The translations under genes and the position numbers were made by a program. Below, piece after piece: positions 1 through 10,316 of a stretch of DNA of 64,000 bases. The stretch comes from an uncultured Pelagibacteraceae bacterium (lineage in GTDB: Bacteria > Pseudomonadota > Alphaproteobacteria > Pelagibacterales > Pelagibacteraceae): contig CACOKN010000002.1 in assembly GCA_902627805.1 (NCBI GenBank), positions 140,810 through 204,809 on the forward strand, written 5' to 3'. Numbering within the stretch: position 1 is the stretch's first letter; every line of letters begins with the position of its first letter. The notes under the pieces are model-generated. The model did not search any database. It was not told the origin of the DNA and saw nothing but the letters and a program-made list of their open reading frames with translations.

Positions 1-761
1 ACTGGGCTTGGGTTGCTTTCAACAAACATCGCATGATGAAGTGGTTGTAAAATCTTATCAAGTTTTTCTGCCTCTTCTATTTCATTATCATTTTTAGATT
101 TCGATAATTTTTGAAAATCAGAGCAAAGTTTTGGAGCTATATTTGCAGTAACACTTATTGCTCCTACTCCACCTCTTTTATTAAATTCTAAAGCATTATC
201 ATCATTACCCGTTAATTGGATGAACTCTTTTCCCATTTTGTTTAAAGATTGATCTACTCTATCTAAATCTCCAGTAGCATCTTTAACACCAATTATGTTT
301 TTTAATTCGAACAATCGAGCCATTGTGTCAACTGACATGTCAATAACAGATCTACCAGGTATATTGTAAATCAATATTGGAATTCCACATTTATCATTTA
401 TTGCTTTGTAATGTTGATACAAGCCTTCTTGTGTTGGTTTATTATAATATGGAGTAACAATGAGAGCACCGTTTGCGCCAATTTTTTCTGCATGAGTTGT
501 AAGTGAAATGGCCTCCTCAGTAGAGTTCGATCCTGTACCTGCAAAAACTGGCAATTTTCCATTACTTTCTTTTACACATAACTCAATCACTCTTTCATGT
601 TCGTTATGACTTAAAGTTGGTGACTCACCAGTTGTTCCTGCTGGAACTAATCCATTTGTCCCATTTTGGATATGAAAATGAATTAAATTAATATATGCCT
701 CATCATCAAGCTTATCATTTTTAAACGGGGTGACTAAAGCAACATTTGATCCTTTAAACAT
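1..761 (-). CDS. dapA: 4-hydroxy-tetrahydrodipicolinate synthase, partial (C-terminus runs off window start)
   Basis: Minus-strand translation from ATG at 761 reads MFKGSNVALVTPFKNDKLDDEAYINLIHFHIQNGTNGLVPAGTTGESPTLSHNEHERVIELC...VFAGTGSNSTEEAI...TPYYNKPTQEGLYQHYKAI..., typical DapA motifs (GTTGESPTL, YYNKP). Not in the ORF track because it is truncated. Confidence 0.93.
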   Translation of the reverse strand, partial: MFKGSNVALVTPFKNDKLDDEAYINLIHFHIQNGTNGLVPAGTTGESPTLSHNEHERVIELCVKESNGKLPVFAGTGSNSTEEAISLTTHAEKIGANGALIVTPYYNKPTQEGLYQHYKAINDKCGIPILIYNIPGRSVIDMSVDTMARLFELKNIIGVKDATGDLDRVDQSLNKMGKEFIQLTGNDDNALEFNKRGGVGAISVTANIAPKLCSDFQKLSKSKNDNEIEEAEKLDKILQPLHHAMFVESNPSP

Positions 762-804
762 AAATACTTATAACATACATTGAAGATTCATATAGTAAAA
801 GATT

Positions 805-3015
805 ATGATTAAAAAAATCTTATTTTGGATAGTATTGATTAATTTATTCGGTTTACTCACTATAACTCAATCTGACATAATCCCATTAAAAAAACCAATG
901 CAATCTGAGGAGCTAACCCAAAAAAAATTATTAATAGATGTGCTAAAACCTTTGCCTAAACCAATACCAAAAATAGCAAACGAAGAGATAGAAAAAAAAG
1001 TTAAATCTAAAGCTGAAAAAAAGATAAGTGGTCTAATACTTCCTAAAAAAAAACCTTTAATCGCTGGGACAAAAAAAACAACAGAGATAAAAATATCAAA
1101 ATATTATCGTAAAAAAGATTTTGCATTAGCGAAAAAAGCAATTTCTGAAATGAAAAAAGCTAGATGGACAGATGCAATAAAAACAGCCAAAAGAGCTAAA
1201 GATAAATCTATATATGATTTTATTCAATGGAGACATTTGCTTACAAAAGGAAATCAGGCTTCTTATTATGATTACAAAACCTTTATAGACACAAATGAGG
1301 ATTATCCTAGAATAGGACGAATAAAATATTTAGCTGAGCATAAACTTTCTACAGAAAAAGTTAGTCCAAAAAAAATTATAGACTGGTTTGGGCCCGCAGA
1401 ACCTTTGAGTGGTTTCGGTAAAATGATATTAGGTGAAAGTCTTATTCTTAATGGTAATAAAGAAAAAGGAATAGGATTTATTAAAGAAGGCTGGATATCA
1501 GCTGAATTATCTAAAACAGATTTAAGATTTTATCGCAAAAAATTTAAGAAATACCTCAATGCAGATGATTATATTAAGCGTGCAGAATATCTTGCCTGGA
1601 ATAACAAATACTGGGATTTAAAACGATTGTTAAGATATTTACCCAAAGATTATGAGCTATTATATACAGCTAGACAACTATTAATGAGTAAATCTTATGG
1701 TGTCGATAATGCTATTTCTAAAGTTCCCCCTAATCTTAAAAATGATGCTGGTTTAAATTATGATAGATTAAAATGGAGAAGAAAAAGAGGAAGAGTTGAT
1801 AGCTCTGTAGAAATTCTTTTAAAGATAAAAAACACAAAAGATTATTTGGTACGTCCGGATAAATGGTGGATAGAAAGAGAAATAATTTCTAGATCATTAA
1901 TATATAAAAAAAAATATGAATTAGCTTATAAGATTGCTAGTAACCATGGAATGACTGAAGGAGCTGAATTTGCTGCAGCTGAGTGGATGAGTGGTTGGAT
2001 AGCCCTGAGTTTTTTAGATGATCCTGTATTAGCCAAAGAACATTTTGAAAATTTTTATAACAATGTAGGATATCCTATTAGCACAGCTAGAGGTGCTTAT
2101 TGGCTTGGTAAAACCTATAAAAAGCTTGGTGATAAAGATTTATCTTACAAATGGTTTAAAGAAGCATCAAATTATTTAACTACTTATTACGGTCAATTAG
2201 CGTTTATGGAAATAAGCCCAAATGAAAAATTTGAACTCTCAAAAGATATGATTATCCAAAAGGAATATCGCAATTATTTTTTTAAGAAAGACCTAGTTAA
2301 ATTAATTTATTTATTAGATGAATTAGATGAAGATAAATATACTAAACACATATTAAGACATTTAGCTAATGATGATGTTAGTAGTGGTAGTGAAGTCTTG
2401 GCTGCTGAACTTGCAACAAATATAGAACGTTTTGATTTTGCAATTCAAATTTCTAAAATAGCTTCATATGAAAAAAGATTTCATAATAAATACAACTACC
2501 CAATTATAAGTACACCAAAATATATTAACGGAAGAAAAATTCCTGATAACGCTTTTATTCTCTCAATCATAAGACAAGAAAGTGAATTTGATTTAAGTGC
2601 AAATAGTCATGCTGGTGCCAAAGGTTTAATGCAACTCATGCCTTACACAGCTAAACTAGTTGCCAAACAGGCAAAACTTCCCTACTCAAAATCTCGACTA
2701 ACTACTGATGCTGAATATAATATTAATTTGGGATCTCATTATATTGCTGGGCTCATACTAGAATATGATGGCGCTTATCCTTTTGCTGTAGCCGCTTACA
2801 ATGCTGGGCCAAAAAGAGTAAGATACTGGAAAAAAATAAACAAAAATCCGCAAAAAAATCAAATTGATTATATCGATTGGATTGAATTAATTAAATTTAA
2901 AGAAACTAGAAATTACGTCCAAAGAGTTTTGGAAAATTATAATGTTTACAGGTATGTGCTTGAGCAAAGACCTATTGGAATGAAGGATTTTTTTAAGAAC
3001 AATCCCTTATTTTAA
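805..3015 (+). CDS. Soluble lytic murein transglycosylase
   Basis: 736 aa; C-terminal SLT domain: IIRQESEFDLSANSHAGAKGLMQLMPYTAKLVAKQ...NINLGSHYIAGLI...AVAAYNAGPKRVRYW. Confidence 0.9.
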   Translation: MIKKILFWIVLINLFGLLTITQSDIIPLKKPMQSEELTQKKLLIDVLKPLPKPIPKIANEEIEKKVKSKAEKKISGLILPKKKPLIAGTKKTTEIKISKYYRKKDFALAKKAISEMKKARWTDAIKTAKRAKDKSIYDFIQWRHLLTKGNQASYYDYKTFIDTNEDYPRIGRIKYLAEHKLSTEKVSPKKIIDWFGPAEPLSGFGKMILGESLILNGNKEKGIGFIKEGWISAELSKTDLRFYRKKFKKYLNADDYIKRAEYLAWNNKYWDLKRLLRYLPKDYELLYTARQLLMSKSYGVDNAISKVPPNLKNDAGLNYDRLKWRRKRGRVDSSVEILLKIKNTKDYLVRPDKWWIEREIISRSLIYKKKYELAYKIASNHGMTEGAEFAAAEWMSGWIALSFLDDPVLAKEHFENFYNNVGYPISTARGAYWLGKTYKKLGDKDLSYKWFKEASNYLTTYYGQLAFMEISPNEKFELSKDMIIQKEYRNYFFKKDLVKLIYLLDELDEDKYTKHILRHLANDDVSSGSEVLAAELATNIERFDFAIQISKIASYEKRFHNKYNYPIISTPKYINGRKIPDNAFILSIIRQESEFDLSANSHAGAKGLMQLMPYTAKLVAKQAKLPYSKSRLTTDAEYNINLGSHYIAGLILEYDGAYPFAVAAYNAGPKRVRYWKKINKNPQKNQIDYIDWIELIKFKETRNYVQRVLENYNVYRYVLEQRPIGMKDFFKNNPLF

Positions 3016-3018
3016 AGA

Positions 3019-3110
3019 TGGCGGAAGAGGAGGGATTCGAACCCTCGGTACAAGTTTCCTCGCACGGTCATTTAGCAAACGACTGGTTTAAGCCTCTCAC
3101 CCACTCTTCC
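3019..3110 (-). tRNA. tRNA-Ser(GCU)
   Basis: Reverse complement GGAAGAGTGGGTGAGAGGCTTAAACCAGTCGTTTGCTAAATGACCG...GGTTCGAATCCCTCCTCTTCCGCCA; 7-bp acceptor stem, long variable arm, anticodon GCT, encoded CCA. Confidence 0.95.
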
Positions 3111-3174
3111 AAGAAATTTGTCGCTTTTGATTGTATTGAATAATCGATATTAATAAAGTAATTATTCAATAATT

Positions 3175-4428
3175 ATGAAAAATAAGTATTCAATATTCTC
3201 ATTAATAAAGAATGCTTTTTCTTATCACGAAAATTGGGAAAAAGCCTGGAAAGATCCTGCACCAAAAAAAGAATATGAAGCGGTAATTATTGGTGGTGGT
3301 GGTCATGGTTTAGCAACAGCTTATTATTTAGCAAAAAAGCATAACATGAAAAATATTGCTGTTGTTGAAAAAGGATGGATTGGTGGAGGAAATACTGGAA
3401 GAAATACTACTATAATTAGATCAAATTATTTATGGGATGCTAGTGCTGGTCTTTATGATCATGCTCTTAAAATATGGGAGAGTCTTTCACAAGAGTTAAA
3501 TTATAATGTGATGTTTAGTCAAAGAGGGGTAATGAATCTAGCTCATAATCTTCAAGATGTTAGAGACCTAAAAAGAAGAACGCATGCAAACAGACTAAAT
3601 GGCATTGATGCTGTTTATCTTAATACTGAAGAAGTTAAAAAATTCTGTCCAATAATTAATACCTCTCCTAAAATAAGATATCCAGTTTTAGGTGGAACAT
3701 TACAAAGAAGAGCTGGAACTGCTAGACATGATGCAGTTGCGTGGGGATATGCCAGAGGTGCTGATGAAATGGGCGTTGATATAATTCAAAATTGTGAAGT
3801 AAAAGGAATTAAAAGAATTGGTGATTGTGTTGAAGGTATTGAAACAACAAAAGGATTTATTAAAACAAAAAAAATAGGTGTAGTTGCGGCAGGACACTCA
3901 AGTGTTATTGCAAATATGGTTGGTTTGAAATTACCTTTGGAAAGTAAACCACTTCAAGCATTAGTATCTGAACCGGTTAAACCAATTATAGATACAGTTG
4001 TAATGTCTAACGCTGTTCATGCATACGTAAGTCAATCCGATAAAGGTGAGTTAGTCATTGGAGCAGGAACTGATGATTACGTGTCTTACTCACAAAAAGG
4101 AAGTCATGATATTGTGGAAGGAACTTTAAATGCAATTTTAGAATTATATCCAATATTCAGTAGAATGAGAATGCTTCGTCAGTGGGGTGGTATAGTAGAT
4201 ATATGCCCTGATGCAAGCCCGATAATAAGCAAAACATCAATTAAAGGTTTATACTTTAATTGTGGTTGGGGAACAGGAGGTTTCAAAGCAACACCAGGTT
4301 CTGGAGATTTATTTGCTCACACAATTGCAAATGATGAACCTCATAAATTAAATGCTGCCTTTAATATAAATAGATTTGTCAGTGGTGATCTAGTTGATGA
4401 ACATGGTGCAGCTGCAGTTGCACACTGA
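3175..4428 (+). CDS. soxB: Sarcosine oxidase beta subunit
   Basis: FAD-dependent DAO fold ([22 protein letters not shown]), [15 protein letters not shown]; followed by soxD, soxA, soxG. Confidence 0.93.
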   Translation: MKNKYSIFSLIKNAFSYHENWEKAWKDPAPKKEYEAVIIGGGGHGLATAYYLAKKHNMKNIAVVEKGWIGGGNTGRNTTIIRSNYLWDASAGLYDHALKIWESLSQELNYNVMFSQRGVMNLAHNLQDVRDLKRRTHANRLNGIDAVYLNTEEVKKFCPIINTSPKIRYPVLGGTLQRRAGTARHDAVAWGYARGADEMGVDIIQNCEVKGIKRIGDCVEGIETTKGFIKTKKIGVVAAGHSSVIANMVGLKLPLESKPLQALVSEPVKPIIDTVVMSNAVHAYVSQSDKGELVIGAGTDDYVSYSQKGSHDIVEGTLNAILELYPIFSRMRMLRQWGGIVDICPDASPIISKTSIKGLYFNCGWGTGGFKATPGSGDLFAHTIANDEPHKLNAAFNINRFVSGDLVDEHGAAAVAH

Positions 4429-4703
4429 TGTTTTTAATTAATTGTCCTTTTTGCGGTGAGAGAGAACAAAGCGAATTTAAAGCAGGTGGTGAAGCTCACA
4501 TAGTAAGACCAAAACAACCTACAGAATTAAGTGATGATGAGTGGGCAGAATATTTATTCATGAGAAAAAATATAAAAGGAGTTCAGTTTGAAAGATGGAA
4601 TCATATTCATGGTTGTAGAAAATGGTTCAATATGGTCAGAGATACTTCAAACGACCAAATAAAAGCTGTATACAAAATGGGTGAGAAACCACCAGTAAAA
4701 TAA
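4428..4703 (+). CDS. soxD: Sarcosine oxidase delta subunit
   Basis: 91 aa, [28 protein letters not shown]...HGCRKWFNMVRDT; TGATG junction with soxB. Confidence 0.93.
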   Translation: MFLINCPFCGEREQSEFKAGGEAHIVRPKQPTELSDDEWAEYLFMRKNIKGVQFERWNHIHGCRKWFNMVRDTSNDQIKAVYKMGEKPPVK

Positions 4704-4704
4704 A

Positions 4705-7700
4705 ATGTCTAATAATTTAAGATTTAAAACAAGCAAATTCATTGATGAAACTTATCGAGTTTCTTTTAAGTTTAACAACAAAACATATTTTGGTTTTAAA
4801 GGTGATACTCTAGCATCAGCTTTATTGGCTAATGGCATTCATCTTGTAGGAAGAAGTTTCAAATATCATAGACCTCGAGGAATTATGACATCAGGTTCAG
4901 AAGAGCCTAATGCAATAATTCAATTACATGATAATTCCTCAAGAACTGAACCCAATGTAAGAGCCACTGAGGTTGAAATTTATGAGGGTTTAGTTGCATC
5001 TAGTCAAAATTGCTGGCCAAGCGTTAATTTTGATGTTGGTGGAATTAACAATTTATTATCCCCTATTCTACCCGCTGGATTTTACTATAAAACTTTTATG
5101 TGGCCTGCAAGTTTCTGGGAGAAGTATGAATACTTTATAAGAAAATCTGCAGGTTTAGGTAAATCACCGAAAGTTGCTGATCCAGACATATATGAACATA
5201 ATTATATTCATTGTGATGTTTTGGTAATAGGAGCTGGTATATCGGGAATTATGGCAGCCAAAATGGCAGCAAAAAATGGTTTTAAAACTCTTCTAGTTGA
5301 TGAAAAATCTTACTTAGGTGGATCATCTATTTATGATAACTCAGAGTTTTCAAAGATTAACAATCAATTAACAAGTTCGTGGTTAGAAAAAGAGATCAAT
5401 GAAATATCAAAACTAGAAAATTTAGAAATTAAAGTAAGAACTAGTGTTGCAGCGTATCATGGATACAACTTTTTATTAGCTCGTGAAAGTCTTACTGACC
5501 ATTTACCAATTAATCAAAGAGATAATAAAGTAAGGCATAGATTATTAAAAATTAGAGCTAAAAAAGTAATTACAGCTACTGGCTCAATAGAAAGACCATT
5601 GATATTCGATAATAATGATCGACCAGGTATACTATTGTCTTCAGCAATTAAGAAATACATCGATCTATATGGCGTAGCTTGTGGTGAAAATAATGTTCTT
5701 TTTACCAATAACGATACTGCATATGAAACTGCCATGAGCTTAATTCAAAGAGGAATTAAGATAAATGCAATAATTGATAATAGAGAACAAGTTGACTCTA
5801 AAATTTGTTACGAGGTTGAGAAAAATAATATTAAAATTTATAAAGGTTTTTCTGTTGTTGATACATATGGATATAGAAGAATTAACAAAATATCCATTAT
5901 GAAACTTTCAAAAGATGGTCAAACAGTAATTGGGGACAAAACTAAATTAAATTGTGATTGTTTAGGTCTATCAGGTGGTTGGACCCCAGCAGTACATTTG
6001 TTTACACAATCTGGAGGCAAATTAAAATTTAGAGAAGAAGACCAAGTATTCATTCCTGACGTTTATCCCTCAGATCAAATAAGTATTGGATCTTGCAATG
6101 GAGACTTTGGTTTAGAGGAAATAGTTAAAAATACCTTATCTTCAACGAAAAAATTTCTTAATATAGATAATTCTGAATATAATACTGTTGAAATTATCTC
6201 AGTTTTAAGTCAATCAAAGAGAAATATTTGGTTATTACCATCTGATAAAACCATAGGAAAAACTAAATCTTTTGTTGATTATCAAAATGATGCAACTTCA
6301 AAAGATATTAAATTAGCTCTAAGAGAAGGATTCAGATCTATTGAACATGTAAAAAGGTATACCACTACCGGTATGGGAACTGATCAGGGTAAACTTGGCA
6401 ATATGCATGCTTTAGGAATCATTTCAGAAACAGCCGGAACCAAAATGGGCGAGCATGGCACTACCACTTTTAGACCTCCTTATACACCTCTTACTTTTGG
6501 AACTATTGTTGGAAGAAATGTAGGTGAATTTTTTGATATATTCAGACGTACTCCGATACATGATTGGCATGTTAAAAATAATGCTGAGTTTGAAAACGTT
6601 GGTCAGTGGAAAAGAGCTTGGTATTATCCCAAAGAAAATGAAAATATGCATCAAGCAGTACAAAGAGAAAGTAAAGCCGCCAGAGACTCAGCGGGTATTC
6701 TAGATGCATCTACATTAGGAAAAATTGATATTCAAGGCACTGATGCCTCAGAATTTTTAAATCGTGTTTATACTAATGCTTGGTCAAAGCTTGCAGTGGG
6801 TAAATGTCGTTACGGTTTAATGTTGAATGAAGATGGAATGGTTTATGATGATGGAGTAACAACTAGACTAGGTGAAAATCACTATATAATGACTACTACG
6901 ACTGGTGGAGCAGCTAATGTATTAGGAAAACTTGAAGATTATCTTCAAACAGAATGGCCTGAGTTAGATGTCTATCTATCTTCTCTGACTGACCATTATG
7001 CTACAATAAGTGTTTGCGGTCCTAATAGTAAAAAAATTGTCTCAAAAGTTATTCCTGATTTAGATTTTTCTGACGAAAAGTTTCCACATATGTCATTTAA
7101 AAATGCAAAAATTGGAAATATTAAATGTAGAATAATGAGGATTAGTTTTACCGGAGAACAAAGTTATGAAATTAATATTCAAGCAAGTTTTGGAAAATCT
7201 GTTTGGGAAAAATGTATGGACGCTGGTAAAGATTTCAATATTACACCTTATGGAACTGAAACAATGCACTTATTAAGAGCAGAGAAAGGTTTTATAATAG
7301 TTGGTCAAGATACAGATGCAACACTGACACCAATTGATCTACAAATGGACTGGATAGTAAGTAAAAAAAAATACGATTTTATTGGAAAAAGATCATTATA
7401 TAGATCTGATACAATTAGAGAAGATAGAAAACAATTGGTTGGTTTATTGACAGAAAATCCAGAGGAAGTTTTAGAGGAAGGTGCGCAAATAGTTTCTGAT
7501 GTAAAAAAGTCACCTATTGAAATGCTTGGACATGTAACCTCAAGTTATTATAGTCCAAATTTAAAAAAATCCATTGCATTGGGTGTTCTTAAAAGTGGGA
7601 AAAATATGCTTGGGCAAAAATTAATTATACCAATGGAGAATAAAAACATAAATGTAATCGTTGCTGATCCTGTTTTTTTAGATAAAGAGGGAAAAAGATT

Positions 7701-7716
7701 AAATGCTAAATTATAA
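4705..7716 (+). CDS. soxA: Sarcosine oxidase alpha subunit
   Basis: 1003 aa; N-terminal 2Fe-2S-like domain (GFKGDTLASALLANGIHLVGRSFKYHRPRGI), FAD domain, C-terminal GcvT-like aminomethyltransferase domain. Confidence 0.93.
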   Translation: MSNNLRFKTSKFIDETYRVSFKFNNKTYFGFKGDTLASALLANGIHLVGRSFKYHRPRGIMTSGSEEPNAIIQLHDNSSRTEPNVRATEVEIYEGLVASSQNCWPSVNFDVGGINNLLSPILPAGFYYKTFMWPASFWEKYEYFIRKSAGLGKSPKVADPDIYEHNYIHCDVLVIGAGISGIMAAKMAAKNGFKTLLVDEKSYLGGSSIYDNSEFSKINNQLTSSWLEKEINEISKLENLEIKVRTSVAAYHGYNFLLARESLTDHLPINQRDNKVRHRLLKIRAKKVITATGSIERPLIFDNNDRPGILLSSAIKKYIDLYGVACGENNVLFTNNDTAYETAMSLIQRGIKINAIIDNREQVDSKICYEVEKNNIKIYKGFSVVDTYGYRRINKISIMKLSKDGQTVIGDKTKLNCDCLGLSGGWTPAVHLFTQSGGKLKFREEDQVFIPDVYPSDQISIGSCNGDFGLEEIVKNTLSSTKKFLNIDNSEYNTVEIISVLSQSKRNIWLLPSDKTIGKTKSFVDYQNDATSKDIKLALREGFRSIEHVKRYTTTGMGTDQGKLGNMHALGIISETAGTKMGEHGTTTFRPPYTPLTFGTIVGRNVGEFFDIFRRTPIHDWHVKNNAEFENVGQWKRAWYYPKENENMHQAVQRESKAARDSAGILDASTLGKIDIQGTDASEFLNRVYTNAWSKLAVGKCRYGLMLNEDGMVYDDGVTTRLGENHYIMTTTTGGAANVLGKLEDYLQTEWPELDVYLSSLTDHYATISVCGPNSKKIVSKVIPDLDFSDEKFPHMSFKNAKIGNIKCRIMRISFTGEQSYEINIQASFGKSVWEKCMDAGKDFNITPYGTETMHLLRAEKGFIIVGQDTDATLTPIDLQMDWIVSKKKYDFIGKRSLYRSDTIREDRKQLVGLLTENPEEVLEEGAQIVSDVKKSPIEMLGHVTSSYYSPNLKKSIALGVLKSGKNMLGQKLIIPMENKNINVIVADPVFLDKEGKRLNAKL

Positions 7717-8266
7717 CCATACAATAAAAGAAGAAAAATCATATCAAGGTTTACAATTGAGTGAGATAAAGCCTGTCATGAAATTGATAGTAAGGGGTAA
7801 AAAAAGAGAATTTTTATCAGCAATTGGTAAATCTTTAAATATGGTTTTACCCACAAAAGCAAATACTTCAACTCAAAGTGAAAAATTGACTGCCTTATGG
7901 TTGAGTCCTGATGAATGGATGATTTTTTCAAATGGTGTTGTTAATGAAAATACAAACACATATGACACCGAAACTATTTTAAATAAAAACATATCTAAAT
8001 TAGATTTAGGAGCTGTAGTGGACGTTACAGATCAATTTGTAAGGATTAATCTTAGAGGTGATAAGATATATAACCTTTTTCAAACAGGTTCTCCTTTTAA
8101 TTTTAATGATTTTAAGAGTAAAATTGGCTCAGTAACTCAAACAATTCTCGCAAAAATAGACGTAATTATTCACAATCAAAATAAAAATGAGGTAAATTTA
8201 TTTGTAAGACGCTCATTTTCAGAACACTTATTTGCTTGGATGAATGATAGTGCGTCAAGATTATAG
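7703..8266 (+). CDS. soxG: Sarcosine oxidase gamma subunit
   Basis: 187 aa, LWLSPDEWMIF...DVTDQFVRINLRGDK...FVRRSFSEHLFAWMNDSA; overlaps soxA by 14 bp. Confidence 0.88.
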   Translation: MLNYNHTIKEEKSYQGLQLSEIKPVMKLIVRGKKREFLSAIGKSLNMVLPTKANTSTQSEKLTALWLSPDEWMIFSNGVVNENTNTYDTETILNKNISKLDLGAVVDVTDQFVRINLRGDKIYNLFQTGSPFNFNDFKSKIGSVTQTILAKIDVIIHNQNKNEVNLFVRRSFSEHLFAWMNDSASRL

Positions 8267-8300
8267 TCACATTTAGAGCTGAAATAAGTTATTAAAATTT

Positions 8301-9068
8301 ATGAAAAAATTATTTTTAATAGCAATATTTGCTCTTTTACCCTTTTCACTTAATGCGGAGTCTAATTTAGATAAAATTTTATCTTCTGGAAAACTAAAAG
8401 TAGGTACTACTGGAGATTGGGATCCTATGTCAATTAAAGACCCTGCAACTAATGAATATAAGGGTTTTGATATTGATGTTATGAAGCAATTGGCAGAAGA
8501 TATGGGTGTTAAAGTTGAGTTTGTGCCTGCAGAGTGGAAAACTATCGTTTCAGGAATAACATCTGAGAGATATGACATTTCTACTAGTGTTACAAAGACA
8601 CCGAAGAGAGCTGAAGTAGCTGGTTTCACTGATACATATTACAAATATGCAACTGTGCCACTTGTTCTCAAAAAGAATTTAAAAAAGTTTTCAACTTGGG
8701 ACTCGCTTAATAAATCAAATGTAACAATTGCAACTACTCTTGGTACTTCTCAAGAGGAAAAGGCAAAAGAATTTTTTCCAAAATCAAAATTAAACTCTGT
8801 AGAGGCGCCAGCAAGAGACTTTCAAGAAGTTTTAGCAGGTAGAGCTGATGGTAACATCACAAGTTCAACAGAGGCAAATAAATTGGTTATTAAATATCCT
8901 CAGTTAGCAATCGTTCCAGATGGTGGAAAAAATCCAGCATTTTTAGCAATGATGGTGCCAAAAGGTGATGCCAAGTGGAATGATTATGTAAATAAATGGA
9001 TACAGGATAAAAAATCCTCAGGATTCTTCACTAAGTTATTAGCTAAATATAATTTAAAAAGCTTATAA
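8301..9068 (+). CDS. Amino-acid ABC transporter substrate-binding protein
   Basis: Signal peptide [24 protein letters not shown] family 3 motifs [47 protein letters not shown]. Confidence 0.9.
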   Translation: MKKLFLIAIFALLPFSLNAESNLDKILSSGKLKVGTTGDWDPMSIKDPATNEYKGFDIDVMKQLAEDMGVKVEFVPAEWKTIVSGITSERYDISTSVTKTPKRAEVAGFTDTYYKYATVPLVLKKNLKKFSTWDSLNKSNVTIATTLGTSQEEKAKEFFPKSKLNSVEAPARDFQEVLAGRADGNITSSTEANKLVIKYPQLAIVPDGGKNPAFLAMMVPKGDAKWNDYVNKWIQDKKSSGFFTKLLAKYNLKSL

Positions 9069-9090
9069 AAAAATTAGTAATTAATTTTTT
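9068..9090 (+). terminator. Hairpin between SBP and permease genes (attenuator or mRNA-stability candidate)
   Basis: Perfect 9-bp inverted repeat AAAAAATTA-GTAAT-TAATTTTTT in the 40-bp gap. Confidence 0.45.
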
Positions 9091-9108
9091 ATTCTTTATA
9101 AGTTAAGA

Positions 9109-9840
9109 GTGAAAAATCTATTTTTATTATTCCTTATTTTTCCATTAACTTCATGCGGTAAAAGTGAACTAAACTGGCTAATCTTATCACCAAATAACAT
9201 TGAAGGATTAACTAATCTAAAGTTTTTATTAAGTGGTTTAACAACTACCATTTTTATTAGTGTAATTTCAATTTTTATCTCAATAATTATTGGTCTACTA
9301 GTTGCAATTCCATCGTTAGCTAAAAATAAATTCTTAACCTACCTTAATATTGGTTATGTTGAAATTATAAGAGCAGTACCTTTACTAGTTTTGATTTTGT
9401 GGATCTATTATGGTCTTCCAATCATGACGGGTATAAGTTTTAGTCCATTCGTTTCTGGTATCATAGCTCTGTCAATTAGCGAAAGTGCTTTCCAGGCAGA
9501 AATATTTAGAGCAGGAATTAATTCAATAAAAAAATCTCAATGGGAAGCTGGAAGCTCTTTAGGATTAGGTTTTTTAAGAAAATTAAGATTAGTTATTCTG
9601 CCTCAGGCAATAAAAAATATTTTACCAGCTATAGGTAATCAATTTGTGTATGTACTAAAAATGTCCTCTCTTGTGTCTATAATTGGTATTGGAGATTTAA
9701 CAAGAAAAGCTAATGAATTAGTTGTGACAACTTATAGACCATTGGAAATATATACATTTCTAATTCTTGAATATTTAGTCTTGATATTAATTGTTTCTTA
9801 TCTAGTCAGAAAATTAGAAAAAAAATTACAAAAAGATTAA
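9109..9840 (+). CDS. Amino-acid ABC transporter permease, GTG start, lipobox-like N-terminus
   Basis: 243 aa with HisM/GlnP-like permease motif (ISESAFQAEIFRAGINSIKKSQWEAGSSLGL). N-terminus MKNLFLLFLIFPLTSCGKS. Confidence 0.88.
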   Translation: MKNLFLLFLIFPLTSCGKSELNWLILSPNNIEGLTNLKFLLSGLTTTIFISVISIFISIIIGLLVAIPSLAKNKFLTYLNIGYVEIIRAVPLLVLILWIYYGLPIMTGISFSPFVSGIIALSISESAFQAEIFRAGINSIKKSQWEAGSSLGLGFLRKLRLVILPQAIKNILPAIGNQFVYVLKMSSLVSIIGIGDLTRKANELVVTTYRPLEIYTFLILEYLVLILIVSYLVRKLEKKLQKD

Positions 9841-10316
9841 TTTTTTTTTCTGTAGTCCCAAGGATATTCAAAAGTCATACCCCACATACCATTTTTATTT
9901 TTTTTGGCATAATTCTCATCCTCAATAAATTTTGAAGAATATTTCCTGTAAGCAAAAGCATAACCTTTACGAACAAGATACTTAGATAAACTTTGATTAT
10001 TTACAAAACATTCAGCTAAAATTCTCTTATATCGATCTATACCTTCTTTGACACATTTTACCTTGTTATTACTTATCTTGTTAATAAGTAATTTTTTTGC
10101 TTGTATTCCACATTGAATAACTTCATCATTCCTATTGCATATTTGTTTTATTTCAGGTGTATCAATGCCACTAAAACGAATTTTTTCCTTGTTTAAATGA
10201 ATAGTGTCTCCATCAATGACTTTTACTTTATTAGAGTTAAGATCAAGATATGTTGCCAAAAAAAAAATTAGACAAATACTAGTAAGTAAAAAGACTTTTG
10301 TTTTGTTTGAAAACAT
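9837..10316 (-). CDS. Thermonuclease (SNase-like) family protein, N-terminal membrane anchor or signal
   Basis: VKVIDGDTIHLNKEKIRFSGIDTPEIKQIC...RYKRILAECFVNNQSLSKYLVRKGYAFAYRKYS: SNase catalytic motifs. Confidence 0.9.
   Translation of the reverse strand: MFSNKTKVFLLTSICLIFFLATYLDLNSNKVKVIDGDTIHLNKEKIRFSGIDTPEIKQICNRNDEVIQCGIQAKKLLINKISNNKVKCVKEGIDRYKRILAECFVNNQSLSKYLVRKGYAFAYRKYSSKFIEDENYAKKNKNGMWGMTFEYPWDYRKKN

Noticed and set aside
3111-3174. Possible riboswitch upstream of soxB
   Set aside because: Only ~64 bp, AT-rich, with no recognisable aptamer core.
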